Assembly: GCA_001751075.1 (NCBI GenBank)
Contig: MAVP01000003.1
Span: forward strand, 1-41,467
DNA: 41,467 nucleotides
Source: Desulfobacterales bacterium S7086C20
GTDB taxonomy: Bacteria > Desulfobacterota > Desulfobacteria > Desulfobacterales > C00003060
Direction of reading: 5' to 3'
The notes under the pieces were generated by a model. The model saw nothing but the letters and a program-made list of their open reading frames with translations. It did not search any database and was not told the DNA's origin. The position numbers were made by a program, and so were the translations under genes. Every line of letters begins with the position of its first letter. The first letter of the stretch is position 1. Positions 1-7,460 of the stretch are shown here, piece after piece.

Positions 1-1413
1 CTTATTCAGCAAAAAGAAGAAATACGGTTTGTGATCTGCAAGCGAATGCTTGAGATCTATGCTTCTCAGCGCACGGTAGTTAACGGCAATCATAATGCCA
101 TTCCCATGGTCATGAATGAACATGTAGAGAAGGAGATAAAACGCTTCCAGGGTCGAGAGCGAAAGTTTTTCCTTGAATCTTACAAACGTTCGGGGAGATT
201 CCGCCCTTACATCCTTAAGGCCCTTAAAGAAGCCGGGCTTCCCGAAGAACTTTCATGGCTTCCATTGATCGAAAGCGGTTTTAAGGTAAGGGCCCTGTCT
301 AGAGCTAGGGCCCTTGGTTTGTGGCAGTTTATCCCGTCTACAGGCTATAAATTTGGCCTAACGAGGGATCGATGGGTTGATGAACGTATGGATGTCGTCA
401 AGTCGACCCAGGCGGCTATCGCCTACATGAAAGAACTCCACAATATATTTGGTGACTGGAGTACGGTTCTGGCAGCATACAATTGTGGCGAATTTAGGGT
501 ACTTAGGCTTATTCGAAATCAAAACATCAACTACCTCGATGACTTCTGGGATCTGTTCAGACAACTCCCGCGGGAAACTGCCGCGTATGTGCCTCGATTC
601 CTTGCTGCTTGGTATATCATAAACGAGCCTGAGAAGTTTGGCTTTGACCTGGGGGTTTCGGACTTGCCTCTTGATTATGAGTTGGTAGAAGTATCCAAAC
701 AGATTCGTTTGACAGACGTTGCCAAGTCTCTGGATATCCCCAAAACGGAGTTGCAGCTCTTAAACTCAGAACTTCGGCACAAGGTCACCCCCCCTCAGAC
801 ATACAAGCTGAAAGTGCCGGAAGGCAAGGGATCTGTTCTAATGGCCAAGCTTGATGATATCCCCGTCTATGTCCCATCCAGAACATATTACGCCTATCAC
901 CGCGTTCGGAAAGGACAAACCTTGTCTCAGTTGGCCCATCGATATCATACAAGCATTCGTGCCATTATGGAGGCAAATAACCTGCGTAGGGCAAACTATC
1001 TCAGAGTAGGGCAAAGGCTTAAGATTCCTGCTAGAGGGGAAAGCCGTACCTATGTGCTGGCAAGACAGGCTGCTCAGTCTAATGATACCTCAAAGCCACT
1101 TCACCACCGGGTTAAGCGGGGTGATTCTCTGTGGCTTCTCGCCCGAGCATATAAAACCAATATTCGAGAGATCATGCGCCTTAACAATTTGAGGTCGACC
1201 CGTCTTCATGTTGGTCAGGTTCTTATCGTTCGCGAGGGAGTTGATGGAAAAATGCTGGAAGGAACTCGGAATTATCAGGTAAGAAAAGGAGACAGCCCTT
1301 ATCAGATTGCCATGTTACACAATATGGAACTGGGACGATTCCTACGTATCAATCAACTGACTCCGAGGTCAAAGATATATCCTGGACAAACACTCTTTGT
1401 TGATGCAAAATAG
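1..1413 (+). CDS. mltD: Membrane-bound lytic murein transglycosylase with three LysM domains, MltD type (5' end cut)
   Basis: Cleaves the glycan strands of peptidoglycan in the periplasm. The frame is open to the first base of the window, so the true start and the signal peptide lie upstream; an internal start at base 31 is possible but unlikely. A family-1 SLT domain fills the first half: the catalytic Glu is in LPLIESGF, followed by the ALGLWQFIPSTG segment and the AAYNCGE segment. Three LysM repeats follow, at about residues 290-335, 350-395 and 410-455, each opening with a YxVRKGD-like motif and ending in GQ-L. This layout and length match MltD. The gene stops before an integron-like site and has no obvious terminator. 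The family assignment is firm; the exact role among redundant transglycosylases is inferred. Confidence 0.93.
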   Translation, partial: LIQQKEEIRFVICKRMLEIYASQRTVVNGNHNAIPMVMNEHVEKEIKRFQGRERKFFLESYKRSGRFRPYILKALKEAGLPEELSWLPLIESGFKVRALSRARALGLWQFIPSTGYKFGLTRDRWVDERMDVVKSTQAAIAYMKELHNIFGDWSTVLAAYNCGEFRVLRLIRNQNINYLDDFWDLFRQLPRETAAYVPRFLAAWYIINEPEKFGFDLGVSDLPLDYELVEVSKQIRLTDVAKSLDIPKTELQLLNSELRHKVTPPQTYKLKVPEGKGSVLMAKLDDIPVYVPSRTYYAYHRVRKGQTLSQLAHRYHTSIRAIMEANNLRRANYLRVGQRLKIPARGESRTYVLARQAAQSNDTSKPLHHRVKRGDSLWLLARAYKTNIREIMRLNNLRSTRLHVGQVLIVREGVDGKMLEGTRNYQVRKGDSPYQIAMLHNMELGRFLRINQLTPRSKIYPGQTLFVDAK

Positions 1414-1598
1414 CATCAATCATTCCCAAGGATTTTCTAAAAAAAGCAGCACTTTGCCCCCCAATGCCAATGCTCCTTCGCTGCAACCACCCTTGCCTTT
1501 GGCTACCCGTCGCCTCCGTCGGGCCGGGTCTGGACTTTGCCCGACACCTGTGTCATAGTACCGGACAGCACCATTTAGCAGCCCGGGCAGTGCCCGGC

Positions 1599-1657
1599 AC
1601 ACAACAAATCACTTCAGCCGACGCTCGTACCTCGCGCGGCCGAGTTTAACGTTAGCG
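1599..1657 (+). other. attC-like integron recombination site
   Basis: A 59-base segment with the layout of an integron cassette attC. The left outer element ends in CAAC (1602-1605) and is followed by AAATCACTTC. The inner element AGCCGACGC (1616-1624) faces GCGCGGCCGA (1634-1643) across a short loop, and GTTTAAC leads to the right core GTTAGCG (1651-1657). The arms pair imperfectly, as in real attC sites. The outer R'' box is not a strict match to RYYYAAC (ACACAAC), and the right core departs from GTTRRRY at its last two positions. No integrase gene is in the window. The preceding 185 bases (1414-1598) are GC-rich, hold small inverted repeats, and show no gene that I can support. Confidence 0.6.
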
Positions 1658-1694
1658 CGCCAGATGAATCTTATAATACTTTAATGGTGAAAAG

Positions 1695-1982
1695 ATGAAA
1701 AAAATATTTGATGGTAAAAAGACAGCAAAATTGGGCACTGAAAAGAATCCCGCTGTTGTAAATGTACAAACTGAAGAAAGAGTGAAAGAATTAGAATCAG
1801 TATTTGAAGAAAACCGTTGGAAATATACAATTGAATTGGAACCAGATAAACCTGAGGATATTACAAACTTAGAAATATTGTTGAATCCACTAAAAACAAA
1901 GATTGCCGAAAAGAAAGTGGGACGCAATGAACCCTGCCCCTGTGGAAGCGGTAAAAAGTATAAAAAATGCTGTGGCAAATAA
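1695..1982 (+). CDS. Small SEC-C motif (SWIM/SEC-C zinc-binding) protein
   Basis: A 95-residue protein ending in a SEC-C motif, [18 protein letters not shown], at residues 76-93. This Cys-rich zinc ligand set is also found at the C-terminus of SecA and in many small stand-alone proteins. The N-terminal two thirds is charged and resembles the small PBPRA1643-type SEC-C family. The function is unknown, possibly nucleic-acid or ribosome binding. Base composition is clearly A-rich compared with the neighbouring genes, which hints at horizontal transfer. The gene starts 38 bases after an attC-like site and has its own -10-like TATAAT at 1672-1677, so it may be a captured integron cassette. A tRNA-Arg follows 37 bases after the stop. 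The ribosome site is weak (GGTG, 5 bases before ATG). Confidence 0.85.
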   Translation: MKKIFDGKKTAKLGTEKNPAVVNVQTEERVKELESVFEENRWKYTIELEPDKPEDITNLEILLNPLKTKIAEKKVGRNEPCPCGSGKKYKKCCGK

Positions 1983-2019
1983 GGCTATTTTTCATTCTAA
2001 AAAATTAACCTGAATATAT

Positions 2020-2095
2020 GCCCCCGTAGCTCAGGGGATAGAGCAAAGGATTCCTAATCCTTGCGCCGCCAGTTCGATTCTGGCCGGGGGCACCA
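2020..2095 (+). tRNA. tRNA-Arg (anticodon CCT)
   Basis: A complete cloverleaf can be drawn. The acceptor stem GCCCCCG pairs with CGGGGGC. The D-arm contains AGCTCAGGGGATAGAGC. The anticodon stem AAGGA/TCCTT holds the loop TTCCTAA, giving anticodon CCT, and the T-arm contains GTTCGATTC. The discriminator base is A (2092) and the CCA end is encoded (2093-2095). tRNA genes are common integration sites, and an attC-like site with a foreign-looking gene lies just upstream. The 100 bases after it, before queC, hold only a weak CCGGC/GTCGG-type hairpin followed by a T run (about 2104-2141), a possible tRNA terminator. Confidence 0.96.
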
Positions 2096-2195
2096 AATAA
2101 AACAGCCGGCAAAATACTGGGTTAGAGTGTGTCGGTTTTTCTCGCGCCTCCAACTTCCCGCCTAATACCTTGTCCGGCTTGCCCCATGACGTCCC

Positions 2196-2900
2196 TTACC
2201 GTCCTATGTAGGCAGTGGGATCGGGGACACCGGCTTTTTTGAACCCTTTCTTTCTTAAAAGACAGCTGTCACATTGCGCACAAGCCTTGCCGTCCGGCGA
2301 TGGATCGTAGCAACTGAGGGTTATGGCGTAGTCAACACCAAGTTCTATGCCTCTTTGAATAATCTGTGCCTTTGTCATTCGGATGAGAGGTGTTCTAATC
2401 CTTATCTTGGTCTTTCCTTCTACCCCTGCCTTTGTGGCCAGATTTGCCATATGCTCAAAGGCTTCGACATATTCAGGGCGACAATCGGGGTATCCGCTAT
2501 AGTCGATGGCGTTTACCCCAATAAAAATATCTGACGACCCCAGAACCTCCGCCCAGGCTAGGGCACAGGAAAGAAATATGGTGTTGCGTGCAGGTACATA
2601 CGTTACGGGAATTTCTTTTTCCATTTCTTTATAAGTTTTCGCCTTCGGGACATCGATATCATCCGTAAGTGCTGAACCGCCTATCTTTGCCAGGTCAATG
2701 TCGATTACCAGATGTTTTCTCGCATCAAGTTTCCTTGCCACCTGCTGGGCTGCCTTTAACTCCAGACCGTGGCGCTGGCCGTAGCGAAAACTTAGACTGT
2801 AAATGTCATACCCCTCCGACTTGGCGATTGCCATGGCCGTAGTGGAATCGAGTCCACCACTGGAAAGCACAACCGCTCTTTTTCCCTCACTCCTTGACAT
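2196..2900 (-). CDS. queC: 7-cyano-7-deazaguanine (preQ0) synthase QueC
   Basis: Converts 7-carboxy-7-deazaguanine to preQ0 using ATP and ammonia, the last preQ0 step in queuosine synthesis. The protein has 234 residues, normal for the family. The PP-loop ATP motif SSGGLDSTT is at residues 13-21. The zinc-binding Cys set is near the C-terminus (CYDPS, then CAQCDSC). [11 protein letters not shown] and [10 protein letters not shown] are typical QueC segments. The gene is the last of the queD-queE-queC run and starts 7 bases after the queE stop. All three genes follow the rhomboid and helicase genes on the same strand with short gaps, so they are probably co-transcribed. Confidence 0.97.
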   Translation of the reverse strand: MSRSEGKRAVVLSSGGLDSTTAMAIAKSEGYDIYSLSFRYGQRHGLELKAAQQVARKLDARKHLVIDIDLAKIGGSALTDDIDVPKAKTYKEMEKEIPVTYVPARNTIFLSCALAWAEVLGSSDIFIGVNAIDYSGYPDCRPEYVEAFEHMANLATKAGVEGKTKIRIRTPLIRMTKAQIIQRGIELGVDYAITLSCYDPSPDGKACAQCDSCLLRKKGFKKAGVPDPTAYIGR

Positions 2901-2907
2901 GTTGATT

Positions 2908-3555
2908 TTACACGCCCCTTTGGTCAGAGGGCCAGACCACTTTATGAAGTTGAAGCTGGAGCCTCACATTCAAACGGTCTTTAAGAATCCAGTCTGCTAA
3001 TATCTTTGGCTCAATCTGTCCGAAAACAGGCGAGAAGTGAACTGGATGTTTCTTGCAAAAGTCAGGAGTCCTGGCATCCAGGATCTCCTTGGCAACGGAA
3101 AAGTCGTTTCGATCTCCAATCACAAACTTGACCTCGTCATGGTCGATTAATCTGTCCAGGTTTTCCATGTCGTTTTGTTCAAACTCACCACTGGATGGGC
3201 ACTTGATATCAACAATCTTAACGCAACGGTCATCGGCTTGGCTGATGTCCTGACTGCCATTGGTTTCCATCAAGACCTCATATCCATCGTCAAGCAAACG
3301 ATGAATGAGATGGGGTGTCTCTTCCTGGATCAGGGGTTCGCCGCCCGTAACTTCAACCAAAGGGCACTGGTGAGATGCAACTTGGCCGACAATTTCTTCG
3401 ATTGCCAGTTCTTTGCCCCCCTTGTAGGCATACTTGGTGTCACAGTAAGAGCATCGGAGGTTACATCCGGTAAGTCTTATAAAAACGCAACGACGACCGG
3501 CATAGGAAGATTCTCCCTGAATGCTGTGGAAGATCTCATTGACCTTCAAGCCCAC
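2908..3555 (-). CDS. queE: 7-carboxy-7-deazaguanine synthase QueE (radical SAM)
   Basis: Radical SAM enzyme that contracts 6-carboxy-tetrahydropterin to 7-carboxy-7-deazaguanine. The cluster motif CNLRCSYC (CX3CX2C, allowed in QueE) lies near residue 30, after the FHSIQGES segment that opens the family. [10 protein letters not shown] is the SAM-contacting motif. I place the start at the GTG at 3555 because GGAGG lies 7 bases upstream of it. A longer reading from TTG at 3570 has no ribosome site. With this start the gene overlaps the queD stop by 10 bases, which suggests translational coupling. Confidence 0.95.
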   Translation of the reverse strand: MGLKVNEIFHSIQGESSYAGRRCVFIRLTGCNLRCSYCDTKYAYKGGKELAIEEIVGQVASHQCPLVEVTGGEPLIQEETPHLIHRLLDDGYEVLMETNGSQDISQADDRCVKIVDIKCPSSGEFEQNDMENLDRLIDHDEVKFVIGDRNDFSVAKEILDARTPDFCKKHPVHFSPVFGQIEPKILADWILKDRLNVRLQLQLHKVVWPSDQRGV

Positions 3556-3938
3556 CTTTGTTCCTCCCAATAGAAAGCCCCAGCTCCGGGGGTTTCCGAT
3601 ACCTTGATCTTGGACACTTGCACAGTGTCAGTGTTAAGCTTTTCCCCCAACTCCTGATAAAGGAACTTGGCAATGTTTTCGGATGTGGGATTCAGCTCTT
3701 TGAATGCCGGCAAATCGTTAAGATTTAAGTGGTCCAGATTTTTAAGGACGTCCTTGACTTCCCGCTTTATGTCCCTGAAATCGACGGCGATTCCGATGCC
3801 ATCCAATTCCATGCACTTCACATAAACCTCAATGATCCAGTTGTGCCCGTGTACCCGAGAGCAGTCGCCCGCATAACCCCTGAGAGAATGGGCGGCAGAA
3901 AAATGGGTTTTTACGTATACTTCAAAGATGCCGGGCAT
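3546..3938 (-). CDS. queD: 6-carboxytetrahydropterin synthase QueD
   Basis: Makes 6-carboxy-5,6,7,8-tetrahydropterin from dihydroneopterin triphosphate, the first committed queuosine step after GTP cyclohydrolase. The protein has 130 residues. The zinc-binding histidines are in HFSAAHS and in VHGHNW, and the catalytic Cys is in GDCSRVHGH, all typical of the QueD/PTPS family. The start ATG has GGAGG 4 bases upstream. It begins 10 bases after the rhomboid gene stop and overlaps queE at its end. Confidence 0.96.
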   Translation of the reverse strand: MPGIFEVYVKTHFSAAHSLRGYAGDCSRVHGHNWIIEVYVKCMELDGIGIAVDFRDIKREVKDVLKNLDHLNLNDLPAFKELNPTSENIAKFLYQELGEKLNTDTVQVSKIKVSETPGAGAFYWEEQRWA

Positions 3939-3948
3939 ATATCCTCCA

Positions 3949-4923
3949 TTACAAGTCTCTTATTCTTACCTTTAGAAAGAGATCACCCTTAAGGCCCTCG
4001 GGGGTTTGTTTCCCCATCCCCTTTAGCCGAAGCTTGCTCCCTTCCGTAACACCTGGGGGCACATTTAACATAAAGACGTTCTTTCTAAAACCCTTGGCGA
4101 TGTTGACCAGCTTGCGTGTCCCAAGAAGGGCCTCGCGTTCACTCACGTCAATGACTGCATAAGAATTCAAGTTGTCTCCGACCTGTGCCGGACGGATTAC
4201 CTGCAGCCGCGGTGTGGAGCGTTTGTGCGTTAGGCCACGGAATTTCTTGTCGGCGCCTGTTTGGGGCAATATTTCGAAGAGCTTTAGAAGGATTATTCCA
4301 AATATGAACCCTCCAATGTGCGCCCACCAAGCAATGCCGGCGGCTTGCGCCGAGCTGCCGGCAGCGCTCATGAATTGTAAGATAAACCAGATGCCCAGAA
4401 AAACAAAGGCCGGCAGTTCCACGAAATGGAGGAAGAAAAAAATCGGTACAAGAGTAAGTATCTTGGCCTTTGGGTATAGTATGATGTAGGCGCCCATGAC
4501 ACCTGCAATGGCTCCGCTGGCCCCGATGGTGGGTATTTCAGAGTGCCAGTTAAGGGTCAGATGTGACAGGCCCGAAAGGAGTCCGCACAACAGGTAGAAG
4601 ACTAGGTATCTGAAGTGGCCGAGTCGGTCTTCAACATTGTCGCCGAATATGTAGAGGGACCACATATTACCAAGTAAGTGAAGGAATCCTCCGTGCAAAA
4701 ACATGAAGGTGACAAAGGCGACTATCTGCTGGCCTGTGGTGAAATAAGAGGCCATCTGAGGGACAGAATAGCGGGCCGGCACAAGGCCATAGGTGTAAAC
4801 AAATCTATTAGTTCCCTGCCCTTGATAAAGTTCAAAAACAAAGACTAAGACATTAATTGCAATGAGGATGCTGTTTACAACCGGGTAGGTTTCAGAACGT
4901 ATGGTGTCGCGAATAGGGATCAT
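3949..4923 (-). CDS. Rhomboid intramembrane serine protease with a DnaJ-C-like C-terminal domain
   Basis: A 324-residue fusion. Residues 1-218 are a rhomboid: about six membrane segments, the HGGFLHLLGNMW loop with Asn86, the catalytic serine in GASGAIAG (Ser136), and the catalytic histidine in WWAHIGGF (His202). It should cut membrane proteins within the bilayer. After a polar linker, residues 255-324 look like the C-terminal beta domain of DnaJ/Hsp40: residues FMLNVPPGVTEGSKLRLKG, then GLKGDLFLKV. The dnaJ gene in this same window has the parallel segments [19 protein letters not shown] and RKGDQIIQV. The tail would sit at the membrane surface and could bind unfolded substrates (inference). 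The gene starts 26 bases after the helicase stop. Confidence 0.9.
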   Translation of the reverse strand: MIPIRDTIRSETYPVVNSILIAINVLVFVFELYQGQGTNRFVYTYGLVPARYSVPQMASYFTTGQQIVAFVTFMFLHGGFLHLLGNMWSLYIFGDNVEDRLGHFRYLVFYLLCGLLSGLSHLTLNWHSEIPTIGASGAIAGVMGAYIILYPKAKILTLVPIFFFLHFVELPAFVFLGIWFILQFMSAAGSSAQAAGIAWWAHIGGFIFGIILLKLFEILPQTGADKKFRGLTHKRSTPRLQVIRPAQVGDNLNSYAVIDVSEREALLGTRKLVNIAKGFRKNVFMLNVPPGVTEGSKLRLKGMGKQTPEGLKGDLFLKVRIRDL

Positions 4924-4949
4924 AGCTTAATCATAATTATATCGCAAAA

Positions 4950-7022
4950 TCACCATTCCAGGTAATCTATTTGCTCTTGGCTTGTCAGTGACCATGATTC
5001 TAGAATATCTTCTGAGATGCCCTCAATAAACCGTGAAGGTCTGCATAGTACCATAGCTGTGCCTCGATCGTATATGTTAATCGGATAGGCAAAATAGAGG
5101 AGTTCTTTTGCCCTGGAGGCCGCCACATACATGAGGCGAAGCTCTTCTTCCATTTCATCAGCGTTGCGTGTGGCATAGATTGACGGGAAACGGCCTTCAA
5201 GGGTCCAGATAACAAAGACTGTGTGCCATTCCAGCCCTTTGGCTGAGTGGATCGTTGAAAGAACCAGTTGCTCATCTTCATAGTCAGTGGCCATTACATT
5301 GCCTACACTTGCATTAGGAGGTTCCAAGGCCATGTCGGACAAGAATTTTTCGACGTTATTGTAACGCTCCATAATTGACAAAAGGTGTACAAGGTCTTTG
5401 GAACGTTTAGGATGATTATCAAATCGTTTTTCCAAAATAGGTCGGTAATAGTCTACCACTCTTTCGCCAATCTCGGCTACGGGAAGAAAGGGATTTTGAA
5501 CAAGGTCTTCCAGCATGTCTCTAAGGCGTTCAAAAGACTTGGCATATCCTGGCTTTGGCCTTACTGTTGTCAGCCCGCCGACATCTTTTGCTGAGCTTAG
5601 GACCTGCCGAAATATCTCATTTGCTGTTTTGGGTCCGATCTTTTCTAAGAGAAGTAAAATCCGGTGCCAACTGACAGAGTCCTTCGGATTTGCGAGCACC
5701 TTCATGTGTGCCAGGACATCCTTGATGTGGGCTGTTTCCATGAATTTGAATCCCCCCACCTTTATGAACGGGATGTTGCTTCTGTTTAGTTCAATTTCAA
5801 GGTCAAAGGAATGAAAGCCGGAGCGAAACAATACAGCAATTTCATCAAGGGGAACACCTTCTTCTCGCAGTTCAAGTATCCTTTGTACCACGAACTCTGA
5901 CTGCATCCGTTCGTCTTTTGCCATTATCAGGGCAGGCGGAGCGCCATCTTTTTTCTGCGTGAAAAGCACTTTGGTATACTTTCTTTGCGCCTTGTTAATG
6001 ATGACGTTGGTAAGGTCTAGTATCGGCTGGGTACTGCGATAATTTTCTTCCAGTTTAACCAATTTGGTTCCCGGAAATATATCAGGAAAATCCATGATAT
6101 TGCCGAAATTGGCCCCTCTAAAACCATAGATACACTGTGAGTCGTCGCCGACAACCATTACATTGTCATGGGTGTCGGCAAGAAGCCTGACAATATCGGC
6201 CTGAATCATGTTTGTATCCTGGTATTCGTCAACCATGATATAGCGATGGACCCGAGAAAGTCTTTCCCGGACCTGTTTGTTGGCTTGGAGTAGGGTTTTC
6301 AAATAAACAAGAAGATCATCGTAGTCCATCAGGAGATGCTTCTGTTTGTGGATGCCGTAGGCTTCATGGAGGCGTATGAGGTCTGGGATGTCTCTTGCGA
6401 AGTTGGGGTAATCATCGAATACGACATCCTCGACAGAAACGCCTTTGTTCATGGCTTTACTGTAAATGTTGGCTATTGTTTTCTTGCGGGGAAAACGGCG
6501 ATCTTTCACATTTAGCTTCAGCCAGCCACGAAGCAAATTGATGACATCTTCTGAATCAACCCGGTCAAGAATATTGAATCCCGACTCAAACCCCGATTCT
6601 TGAGCATATTTTCTCAAGGTAAAGTTGGCAAAAGAGTGGAAGGTGCCGCCGCGTACGTTTTGACAACGATGGTCAAGCAGAGTTGCGGCCCTGCGGAGCA
6701 TCTCTTGCGAGGCCTTGCGTGTGAAGGTCAGCAACAAAATAGACTCTGGAGCAATCCCTTCTTCGATCAATCGGGCTACCCGGTATGTGACAGTTCGTGT
6801 CTTGCCGCTACCTGCTCCGGCAATAACAAGGATTGGGCCTTGTAGTGTTGTTACGGCCTCATATTGGGCGGTGTTGAGTACATCCTCATAGGGGATGGAA
6901 AACGCCTCGCTTTTGGCCTGAAAAGTGGTTTCCTTCAAGGGGTAGTGTTTCATTATTTCTGAGAGAGGGATGTTCTTTAAGTGCCTGGCATCGGAGTGGA
7001 GTGTTTGAAAATATTGAAACAA
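4950..7022 (-). CDS. UvrD/Rep/PcrA-type superfamily 1 DNA helicase
   Basis: ATP-dependent 3'-5' DNA helicase of about 690 residues. The order of motifs is complete: Q-motif LNTAQYEAV near residue 50, Walker A AGAGSGKTRT near 70, Walker B DEYQDTN near 267, motif III QCIYGFRGAN, motif IV EENYRSTQPIL, motif V TIHSAKGLEW, and motif VI VAASRAKE. The role is in repair or replication restart; I cannot decide between UvrD, Rep and PcrA. The longest reading starts at TTG (7022), inside the PilZ gene, with a GGAG only 2 bases away. The ATG at 6953 gives 667 residues and avoids the overlap but lacks a clear ribosome site, so the start is uncertain. Confidence 0.94.
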   Translation of the reverse strand: MFQYFQTLHSDARHLKNIPLSEIMKHYPLKETTFQAKSEAFSIPYEDVLNTAQYEAVTTLQGPILVIAGAGSGKTRTVTYRVARLIEEGIAPESILLLTFTRKASQEMLRRAATLLDHRCQNVRGGTFHSFANFTLRKYAQESGFESGFNILDRVDSEDVINLLRGWLKLNVKDRRFPRKKTIANIYSKAMNKGVSVEDVVFDDYPNFARDIPDLIRLHEAYGIHKQKHLLMDYDDLLVYLKTLLQANKQVRERLSRVHRYIMVDEYQDTNMIQADIVRLLADTHDNVMVVGDDSQCIYGFRGANFGNIMDFPDIFPGTKLVKLEENYRSTQPILDLTNVIINKAQRKYTKVLFTQKKDGAPPALIMAKDERMQSEFVVQRILELREEGVPLDEIAVLFRSGFHSFDLEIELNRSNIPFIKVGGFKFMETAHIKDVLAHMKVLANPKDSVSWHRILLLLEKIGPKTANEIFRQVLSSAKDVGGLTTVRPKPGYAKSFERLRDMLEDLVQNPFLPVAEIGERVVDYYRPILEKRFDNHPKRSKDLVHLLSIMERYNNVEKFLSDMALEPPNASVGNVMATDYEDEQLVLSTIHSAKGLEWHTVFVIWTLEGRFPSIYATRNADEMEEELRLMYVAASRAKELLYFAYPINIYDRGTAMVLCRPSRFIEGISEDILESWSLTSQEQIDYLEW

Positions 7023-7327
7023 GACTCCATAGACATGGCATCTCGAGGTGGCAAATCCATAAATTCTACGCCAATCCCCTTTTTAGATATATGAGAAACC
7101 CGCGCTTTCATACTTAACGCCTTGGTTTCATGGGGAAACTTCATTTCTATGTAAATACTGTCACCAATTTGGAACTGAGCAGGGTTCTCGGTGCGAATAA
7201 ATATCCCGTAAAGTCCAAGGTTTCTGACATCCCTCAAGCCGTCTTGTCCCTTTACTTGTATATCAAGGCGAAAGTCGATCCGCGGACTCTTCCTTTTTTC
7301 TGCTGGTTGATCTTCCATGATTGTCAC
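6977..7327 (-). CDS. PilZ domain protein
   Basis: A 116-residue single-domain protein. The RKSPR motif (RxxxR) is near residue 12, followed about 20 residues later by NLGLYGIF in the place of the usual (D/N)xSxxG motif. The rest fits the PilZ beta barrel (GDSIYIEMKFP, VSHISKKGIGVEFM). It probably binds cyclic di-GMP, but the serine of the second motif is replaced by glycine, so binding should not be taken for granted. Start GTG at 7327 has AGGAG 7 bases upstream. It is first in the operon leading to the helicase, rhomboid and queDEC genes, and has a promoter-like pair at 7361-7389. Confidence 0.88.
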   Translation of the reverse strand: MTIMEDQPAEKRKSPRIDFRLDIQVKGQDGLRDVRNLGLYGIFIRTENPAQFQIGDSIYIEMKFPHETKALSMKARVSHISKKGIGVEFMDLPPRDAMSMESCFNIFKHSTPMPGT

Positions 7328-7360
7328 GTAAAGACTCCTAAAATAAGCTCCAGTATAGAG

Positions 7361-7389
7361 TTAATATAGTGTTTTTCCCTTAATGTCAA
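7361..7389 (-). promoter_or_regulatory. Probable sigma-70 promoter of the PilZ-helicase-rhomboid-que operon
   Basis: On the minus strand a perfect -35 TTGACA (7389-7384) is followed after 17 bases by TATTAA (7366-7361), or after 15 bases by TATATT. Transcription would start about 20-30 bases before the PilZ start codon and its AGGAG. Confidence 0.6.
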
Positions 7390-7422
7390 CTTGATGCCAT
7401 GCTAGATCAGCCTTAAATTCTA

Positions 7423-7451
7423 TTGACACTCCAGAGGGGCTTTCCTATAGT
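7423..7451 (+). promoter_or_regulatory. Probable sigma-70 promoter of the transpeptidase gene
   Basis: TTGACA (7423-7428), exactly 17 bases, then TATAGT (7446-7451), close to the sigma-70 consensus. The expected transcription start is about 7458, only a few bases before the ATG at 7461, so the mRNA may be nearly leaderless. It diverges from the PilZ operon promoter. Confidence 0.65.
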
Positions 7452-7460
7452 CGTTTCCGT

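Noticed and set aside
1420-1649. Open frames on both strands in the GC-rich gap after mltD
   Set aside because: They overlap each other and the attC-like site, lack ribosome sites, and give low-complexity proteins.
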